Source of the DNA: Arthrobacter sp. efr-133-R2A-120
GTDB taxonomy: Bacteria; Actinomycetota; Actinomycetes; Actinomycetales; Micrococcaceae
Assembly (NCBI RefSeq): GCF_030209835.1
Contig: NZ_JARVRF010000036.1
Coordinates: forward strand, 108,185 to 172,184
Reading direction: 5' to 3'
Length of the DNA stretch: 64,000 bases
In this document: positions 59,694-64,000 of the stretch, piece by piece
Layout of the letters: each line of letters starts with the position of its first letter
How positions within the stretch are numbered: position 1 is the first letter of the stretch
Translations under genes and position numbers: made by a program
Notes under the pieces: model-generated
Seen by the model: the letters and a program-made list of their open reading frames with translations, nothing else
What the model was told of the DNA's origin: nothing
Databases searched by the model: none

Positions 59694-60374
59694 ATGAGGC
59701 GAGCTGCAAAAGCAGGAATCGTGGTTGCGGGCGTGGTGGCGGTCGGGCTGGCAGGTGCGATCACCCTCAACGCCACGCAGACATCATCAAACTCAATTGC
59801 CGGCGCCGCGCCGTCGACTACCATCAGCGCGGCGGCCTCTGCGCCTGGTGGAACCAAGATGCCGACCGCGACGCCGAGTGCCACGGCGTCAGCGACAGCC
59901 GCTCACGCCTCGGCCGGGGCAACATCACCCGGCGCTGCGCCTTCAAGCCAGGCCCCGGTCTCCGCCCCGGCGAGCAGTGCCAAGCCCGATAACCCGGTCG
60001 CACCGGCACCGGCACCGGCACCGGCTCCCGCCGCTCCTGCTCCTGCCCCTGCGGCCCCTGCTCCGGCCCCTGTGGCACCGGGCCTTGACGCGGCCGGGAT
60101 CCAACGCATCAAGGACAGCTGCACCGCCCGGCTTCAAAGCGACGCCACCAACTCCGGAATAGTGACCGGAACAGTGGTTCCGCGACCATTCACGGTTGTC
60201 TCGATTGCCTTCTCCGGGAACCCGGTGCAGTCAACCGCGGCCTCCGGTCTGGCCTCGTACGACATCCTCATGAAGATCACCACCAAGCTTGTTGATGGTC
60301 CTGCCCAGGACAGCGTGCGGGTTTGCCGGGTCTACGACTCGGATTCGCACGTGGATTGGCTTCCGGCCGGCTGA
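59694..60374 (+). CDS. Exported Ala/Pro-rich protein
   Basis: 226 residues. Signal or anchor segment KAGIVVAGVVAVGLAGAITLNA, a long Ser/Thr/Ala/Pro linker with repeated PAPAPAP units (about 45-135), then a compact domain of about 90 residues (LDAAGIQRIKDSCTARLQSDATNSGIVTG, VRVCRVYDSDSHVDWLPAG) with two cysteines likely to form a disulfide. GGAGGGGG before the start. Cell-wall-spanning exported protein of unknown function. Confidence 0.65.
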   Translation: MRRAAKAGIVVAGVVAVGLAGAITLNATQTSSNSIAGAAPSTTISAAASAPGGTKMPTATPSATASATAAHASAGATSPGAAPSSQAPVSAPASSAKPDNPVAPAPAPAPAPAAPAPAPAAPAPAPVAPGLDAAGIQRIKDSCTARLQSDATNSGIVTGTVVPRPFTVVSIAFSGNPVQSTAASGLASYDILMKITTKLVDGPAQDSVRVCRVYDSDSHVDWLPAG

Positions 60375-60404
60375 TTCAGCGATTGCTCCCGGGCTTCCAG
60401 CCCG

Positions 60405-61040
60405 CTAGGACTTGGTGCCTGTGAGCGCCAGGGTTCCGCCCAGCCCGATCATCATGACCCCGCCCGTTGCTCCCAAGGTGGAGATCCGGCGCGGGGAGCG
60501 GGCAAACCAATGGCGTGCCGTTCCCGCGGCAAGGGCCCAGATGCTGTCGGATATCAGCGCGATCACCAGGAAAACGGCCCCCAGCTCGGCGAGCTGAAGG
60601 GGAATGCTGCCGCTCGAATATCCCACGAATTGGGGCAGCACGGCCACGAAGAACACGATCGACTTCGGGTTGCTCGCACCCACGATAAAGCCCTCGCGGA
60701 TCAGCCGCCACATGGACCGCGACGGAGCCGGCCCGGCCGCCGTCGAACGCCCGCCACGGTGACGGATCGCCTGCACCCCGAGGTAGACCAAATACGCTGC
60801 GCCGGCGAACTTGATGATGGTGAACAGCACGATCGACTGCGCCAGGACCGCACCGAGCCCCAGAGCCACAGCGATGATCTGCGGAACCATGCCAAGGGCG
60901 TTCCCGAGCACGCTGAGGAGCCCGCCTTTGCGGCCGAGGGCGAGGGAACGCCCGATCACAAAAAGAACGCTTGGACCGGGGACTGCGATGAGGACCAGTG
61001 CGGCCAGCGCGAACGCCAGGAGGTTGGTGAACGGAACCAT
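60405..61040 (-). CDS. LysE-family transporter
   Basis: 211 residues. Six helices starting with LLAFALAALVLIAVPGPSVLFVIGRSLALGRKGGLLSVLGNALG, the LysE/RhtB signature, and GFIVGASNPKSIVFFVAVLPQFV. Exports amino acids or related metabolites. The start at 61040 (MVPFTNLLAF) is the first membrane-consistent methionine. Confidence 0.9.
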   Translation of the reverse strand: MVPFTNLLAFALAALVLIAVPGPSVLFVIGRSLALGRKGGLLSVLGNALGMVPQIIAVALGLGAVLAQSIVLFTIIKFAGAAYLVYLGVQAIRHRGGRSTAAGPAPSRSMWRLIREGFIVGASNPKSIVFFVAVLPQFVGYSSGSIPLQLAELGAVFLVIALISDSIWALAAGTARHWFARSPRRISTLGATGGVMMIGLGGTLALTGTKS

Positions 61041-61107
61041 TCCTGATGATAGCGCTTGCCTGCGGTGACGGTCGATGGTTAGTGGCGGGCCGCGGTCGTC
61101 GTCCTCG

Positions 61108-62607
61108 TCAGGGACGCTCGGCGTACTGGGCGACCACGGGAATAGAGGACGTCTCGTCGACCAGGTCGGCGCGCACCCGGCCGCCACCGCGAACCCACAG
61201 CTTATAGGCCAGCACCAGCAGCCCGAGCCACACAGCGCCTACATACAAGGCCACGCGGGTGTCCTCGAAGACGCCAAGGATGACGATCACCAGGGCCATG
61301 AACGCGATGGTCAACACGGACGCCGCGGGCCACCACGGCGACGCGAATTCCGACGCCGGGAGTCCCTTGCGCTTGATCTCCCGCTTCATGGCGACATGCG
61401 AGGCGAGGATCATGACCCACACCCACACCGTCGCGAAAGTGGCGATCGAAGCGATCACCAGGAACACGTCCTCGGGGATTACCGCGTTGAGCACCACGCC
61501 CACCAGCAGGATTCCGCCCATGAGGACCACGGTCATCCACGGAACGCCGTGCCTTGAGATCTTGCCGAAACTCTTCGGGGCATGTCCTTGCTGGGAGAGC
61601 CCGAAGAGGATGCGTCCGGCGCCGAAGATGTCGCTATTGATGGCTGACAGTGCCGAGGTGATGACCACGGCATTGAGGATGTGGGGCGCGGCGGGGATGC
61701 CGAGGCCGCTGAAGATCTGCACAAACGGGCTGCCGTTGTTCCCGATTTCGTTCCAGGGGAACAGGCTCATGAGCACACCGAGGGTCAGGACGTAGAACAG
61801 CAGTACGCGCACCGGGACGGTATTGACGGCCTGCGGAATGACCTTCTTGGGGTCGGCGGCTTCGCCTGCCGTGATGCCGATCGTTTCGATCCCGCCGAAG
61901 GCGAACATCACGACGGCGAACGAGGCCAGGAGTCCGCCGAAACCGTTCGGGAACATGCCGCCGTGGTCAACGAGGTTCCCCAGCCCCGGTGCCGCGCCGC
62001 CGTTGCCGGAGTGGAAGCCGAACACGATGATCGCAGCGCCGCCCGCAATCATGGCGATGATGGCCACCACCTTGATGAGCGAGAACCAAAACTCGAGTTC
62101 CCCGAAGACCTTGACGCTCAGGAGGTTCATGGCGCCAAGGAGGAGGATGATCGCGAGGACCCAGATCCATCGGTCCACCTGCGGGAACCAGAAGCCCATG
62201 TAGATACTGAATGCCGTCACGTCCGCGATCGCCACGATGGCCATTTCAAAGACATAGGTCCACCCGGTGATGAATCCTGCCAGCGGTCCGAGGTAGCGGC
62301 TGGCGTACTGGCCGAACGAGCCGGAGACCGGGTGGCGGACGGCCATCTCGCCGAGGGCCCGCATCACCATGAAGACGGCGGCGCCACCGATCATATATGC
62401 GAAGAGAACCGACGGGCCGGCCTTTTGGATTGCAGACGCAGAACCGTAGAAGAGACCTGTTCCGATGGCCGAACCGAGGGCCATGAAGCGGATGTGGCGG
62501 ACATTGAGGCCACGGCTGAGAACGGTGGTTACCGCGCCTTCGACGCCTTCGACGCCTTCGACGACTTTGGCGGCCGGCGTCCTGACGGCTGTTGGGGCTT
62601 GCTGCAT
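61108..62607 (-). CDS. Amino acid permease (APC family), probable histidine permease
   Basis: 499 residues. APC amino-acid transporter pattern: LNVRHIRFMALGSAIGTGLFYGSASAIQKAGPSVLFAY, GEMAVRHPVSGSFGQYASRYLGPLAGFITGW, and SFAVVMFAFGGIETIGITAGEA. It resembles the GABA/histidine permease class. A palindrome shared with the last gene (a urocanase-like gene) and the next-door IclR regulator makes histidine the favoured substrate. Its N-terminus has a 9-base coding repeat (VEG)3. Confidence 0.82.
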   Translation of the reverse strand: MQQAPTAVRTPAAKVVEGVEGVEGAVTTVLSRGLNVRHIRFMALGSAIGTGLFYGSASAIQKAGPSVLFAYMIGGAAVFMVMRALGEMAVRHPVSGSFGQYASRYLGPLAGFITGWTYVFEMAIVAIADVTAFSIYMGFWFPQVDRWIWVLAIILLLGAMNLLSVKVFGELEFWFSLIKVVAIIAMIAGGAAIIVFGFHSGNGGAAPGLGNLVDHGGMFPNGFGGLLASFAVVMFAFGGIETIGITAGEAADPKKVIPQAVNTVPVRVLLFYVLTLGVLMSLFPWNEIGNNGSPFVQIFSGLGIPAAPHILNAVVITSALSAINSDIFGAGRILFGLSQQGHAPKSFGKISRHGVPWMTVVLMGGILLVGVVLNAVIPEDVFLVIASIATFATVWVWVMILASHVAMKREIKRKGLPASEFASPWWPAASVLTIAFMALVIVILGVFEDTRVALYVGAVWLGLLVLAYKLWVRGGGRVRADLVDETSSIPVVAQYAERP

Positions 62608-62743
62608 GCGAATACCTTCTCGTCATTGGGAGGGGGACTGTTAACCAGCAGACCATTTCGGAGCGTCCTGTGATGGGTCTCACGGCGCATCGTTGTCTCG
62701 GTTCTCAGACGCTGCGCCGCGGAGCGATTGCCTCGTGGGCAAA

Positions 62744-62761
62744 TGTCTGGTATTCCAGACA
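62744..62761. promoter_or_regulatory. HutR-type operator 1
   Basis: TGTCTGGTATTCCAGACA, 7-base arms with a 4-base centre. It lies between permease and IclR gene, 137 bases before the permease start. It matches, apart from one position, the TCTGwwATwCCAGA form I recall for the IclR-type HutR of corynebacteria, and recurs at 63831. Confidence 0.75.
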
Positions 62762-62893
62762 CCTTAATGTTCTGATTGGCTTTTAGATCCGCTCCATGGG
62801 GCGCACGCTTAAGTACGGGATCCCGGACACCCACCTTGCCGTCTTTGTGGCGGAGGGGCAGGCCGGGCATTACCGTGCACTCGAAGAGGAGCC

Positions 62894-63697
62894 ATGACCA
62901 TACAGCCGTCCACCCAAGGCCGGGCCGCTTCCAAAGTCCCGGCCGCCGAGAACACCCTGCGTATCCTGAAGTTGCTCGCTTCCCGGCGTGGCCCGATGGC
63001 CGCGTCAAACATCGCCACGGCGCTTGGCCTTCCCCGGTCCAGTGTCTACCACCTGCTTGGCGTCATGGAGGCCAACGGTTTCGTCCTCCACCTTCATGAG
63101 GAGCAGCGCTACGGGCTGGGTATCAGCGCCTTTGAACTCAGTTCGGCGTACTCGCGGCAAGAGCCTTTGTCGCGGCTCGGCCGCCCCATGCTTGCCGCCC
63201 TGGTGGATGCGATCGGCGAGAGCGCCCACTTGGCCGTCCTGCACGGCCGCGATGTGCTCTACATCGTGGAGGAACGGGCCAAGAACCGCCCGTCCCTCGT
63301 GACCGACGTCGGGGTCCGGCTTCCCAGCCACCTCACGGCCAGCGGGCGCGCGATCCTGGCCGCCCTGCCGAAATCGCAGGTCAGGGCCCTGTACCCGAAT
63401 GCCGCCGCCTTTACTGCCCGGCACGAGATGGAATCGCCCATCATGAAGTACTCGGCCTTGTCCTCGCATTTGGACCAGGTCAGGCAGCGCGGCTACGCCA
63501 CCGAGCACGGCGAAGTCACGCCTGGCTTCGGTTCTGTGGCCGCCGCCGTCACCGACCATTTGGGATGGCCGACGGCGGCAGTCGCCGTGACATTCCTCGA
63601 GGACCGGGTGCCGGTTGAGGAATGGCCCGCACTGGCCGCCCGCATCCAGAAGACAGCGGACGAACTCTCGATCCGCATCCACGGGCGTCCCTCCTAA
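62894..63697 (+). CDS. IclR-family regulator, probable HutR
   Basis: 267 residues. N-terminal HTH NTLRILKLLASRRGPMAASNIATALGLPRSSVYHLLGVMEANGFVL; C-terminal effector domain with GESAHLAVLHGRDVLYIVEE and HLTASGRAILAALP. It is placed between a permease and a urocanase-like gene. IclR-type HutR proteins control histidine degradation in corynebacteria. The start at 62894 is ATG with GAGGAG upstream. Confidence 0.85.
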   Translation: MTIQPSTQGRAASKVPAAENTLRILKLLASRRGPMAASNIATALGLPRSSVYHLLGVMEANGFVLHLHEEQRYGLGISAFELSSAYSRQEPLSRLGRPMLAALVDAIGESAHLAVLHGRDVLYIVEERAKNRPSLVTDVGVRLPSHLTASGRAILAALPKSQVRALYPNAAAFTARHEMESPIMKYSALSSHLDQVRQRGYATEHGEVTPGFGSVAAAVTDHLGWPTAAVAVTFLEDRVPVEEWPALAARIQKTADELSIRIHGRPS

Positions 63698-63713
63698 CCC
63701 TCCCCACCCAACT

Positions 63714-63815
63714 AGTCCCCACCGCCTCCCTAACCTCGCTTCGCTCGGCAAGGGAACCCTGGCGGCGTGGGCCCCCGCATTAGTTGTCGTTTTTGGGCCC
63801 TCATAACGACATCAA
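63714..63815. repeat. Dispersed intergenic repeat C with hairpin
   Basis: A 28-base module (63747-63774) matches 30272-30299 closely, preceded by a shared TCCCCACCG tract. It ends in the hairpin TGTCGTT (63785-63791)...AACGACA (63805-63811) with GGGCCC in the loop. Placed after the IclR gene, it may end its transcript. Member of the family with copies at 30242 and 42775. Confidence 0.7.
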
Positions 63816-63830
63816 GTGCTAGCCAGTTGA

Positions 63831-63846
63831 GTCTGGTATTCCGGAC
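63831..63846. promoter_or_regulatory. HutR-type operator 2
   Basis: GTCTGGTATTCCGGAC, with one mismatch in the arms, is the same motif as at 62744 and lies 99 bases before the start of the final gene. Two copies at the same locus, one for each transcription unit, argue for a shared regulator. Confidence 0.7.
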
Positions 63847-63945
63847 AGCACCCTCCATAAAGCCATTCCAAGACCCTTGCGGAGGGGCTCTACTGGATAC
63901 AGAAGGAACTTCCACCTAGCAACCTCCAGAGACGAAGGAGTCATC

Positions 63946-64000
63946 ATGGCACCCGCCGATTTCACTACCGGAGCTCGTCCGGTCAAGGCCGCGCGCGGCA
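63946..64000 (+). CDS. hutU: Start of a gene resembling urocanate hydratase (truncated by window end)
   Basis: Only 18 codons are visible: MAPADFTTGARPVKAARG. This opening matches, from recall, actinobacterial HutU sequences, which continue A-R-G-T-x-L. GACGAAGGAGTC provides a good ribosome site. The assignment rests on this short match plus the HutR-type operator and IclR gene, so it is likely but unproven. HutU converts urocanate to imidazolone propionate. Confidence 0.55.
   Translation, partial: MAPADFTTGARPVKAARG

Noticed and set aside
62796..62893. Short coding leader before the IclR gene (MGRTLKYGIPDTHLAVF...).
   Set aside because: No ribosome site, no conserved features, and it ends just at the next start; more likely untranslated leader.
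1..64000. tRNA or rRNA genes.
   Set aside because: I looked for T-arm-like GTTCGAATC patterns and acceptor pairing and found none convincing; a tRNAscan run would be decisive.

Overview
This is a GC-rich chromosomal window whose gene content and codon use point to a free-living actinobacterium of the Micrococcaceae, most likely Arthrobacter or a close relative (Paenarthrobacter, Pseudarthrobacter). The pointers are NHEJ-type LigD and Ku, a DUF222/HNH protein, a GAF-ANTAR protein, a split PTS locus with fructose EIIABC, and many short-spaced operons with ATGA or GTGA overlaps. I see no rRNA, tRNA, CRISPR array, insertion sequence or prophage module. Genus is inferred from recall, not from a search.

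Layout. 0-10 kb: the end of mmsA with a strong terminator; an SRPBCC/GNAT pair; a small HTH gene whose start lies inside a palindrome, followed by a Clp N-domain protein; a shortened DUF222/HNH gene; a two-component system; a secreted protein; a ProP-like transporter; a PrmC-like methyltransferase. 10-17 kb is a DNA-protection and repair cluster: LigD and Ku divergent from each other, a SAP/Rho-N-like small protein, a cysteine-rich zinc-binding-type protein, two very small stress-type genes (CsbD-like and a one- or two-helix membrane protein), Dps and topoisomerase IB. 17-23 kb is a complete fructose PTS operon on the minus strand (DeoR-type regulator, FruK, FruA, EI, HPr), with a promoter overlapped by inverted repeats at the 5' end and a T-tract terminator at the 3' end. 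23-25.9 kb holds a second copy of the cysteine-rich protein, a GAF-ANTAR regulator, an SRPBCC protein and an esterase.

26-30 kb is a LacI / beta-phosphoglucomutase-like / GH65 phosphorylase operon for alpha-disaccharides. 30-38 kb is a mixed region: a secreted protein, a FAD monooxygenase divergent from MarR, a pRiA4b-UPF0158 fusion, a macrolide-type glycosyltransferase, an AlkD-like protein and an EcsC-like protein. 38-40.4 kb is pxpABC (5-oxoprolinase). 40-49 kb carries DUF445, GDPD, FAH hydrolase, a DoxX-like protein with azlCD, TetR, a thiamine-binding-type protein, an O-methyltransferase, GNAT and a spermidine-synthase-like gene. 48.7-53 kb: LysR divergent from an MFS transporter plus 3-hydroxybutyrate dehydrogenase pair, then a GGDEF protein. 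53-59 kb is a fructan/fructoside operon: GH32, an ABC binding protein, two permeases and LacI, with a promoter bracketed by LacI-type operators. 59-61 kb has a BldC-like HTH gene translationally coupled to a small protein, an Ala/Pro-rich exported protein and LysE. 61-64 kb is the edge of a histidine-utilisation locus: an amino-acid permease, an IclR regulator and the first codons of a gene resembling urocanate hydratase, with near-identical palindromes upstream of permease/regulator and upstream of the last gene.

No clearly new defence or mobile system was found. The most useful leads are the inferred HutR regulon, the internally deleted DUF222/HNH gene, the two paralogous cysteine-rich proteins, a family of intergenic hairpin repeats (three copies) and several unassigned operator-like palindromes.
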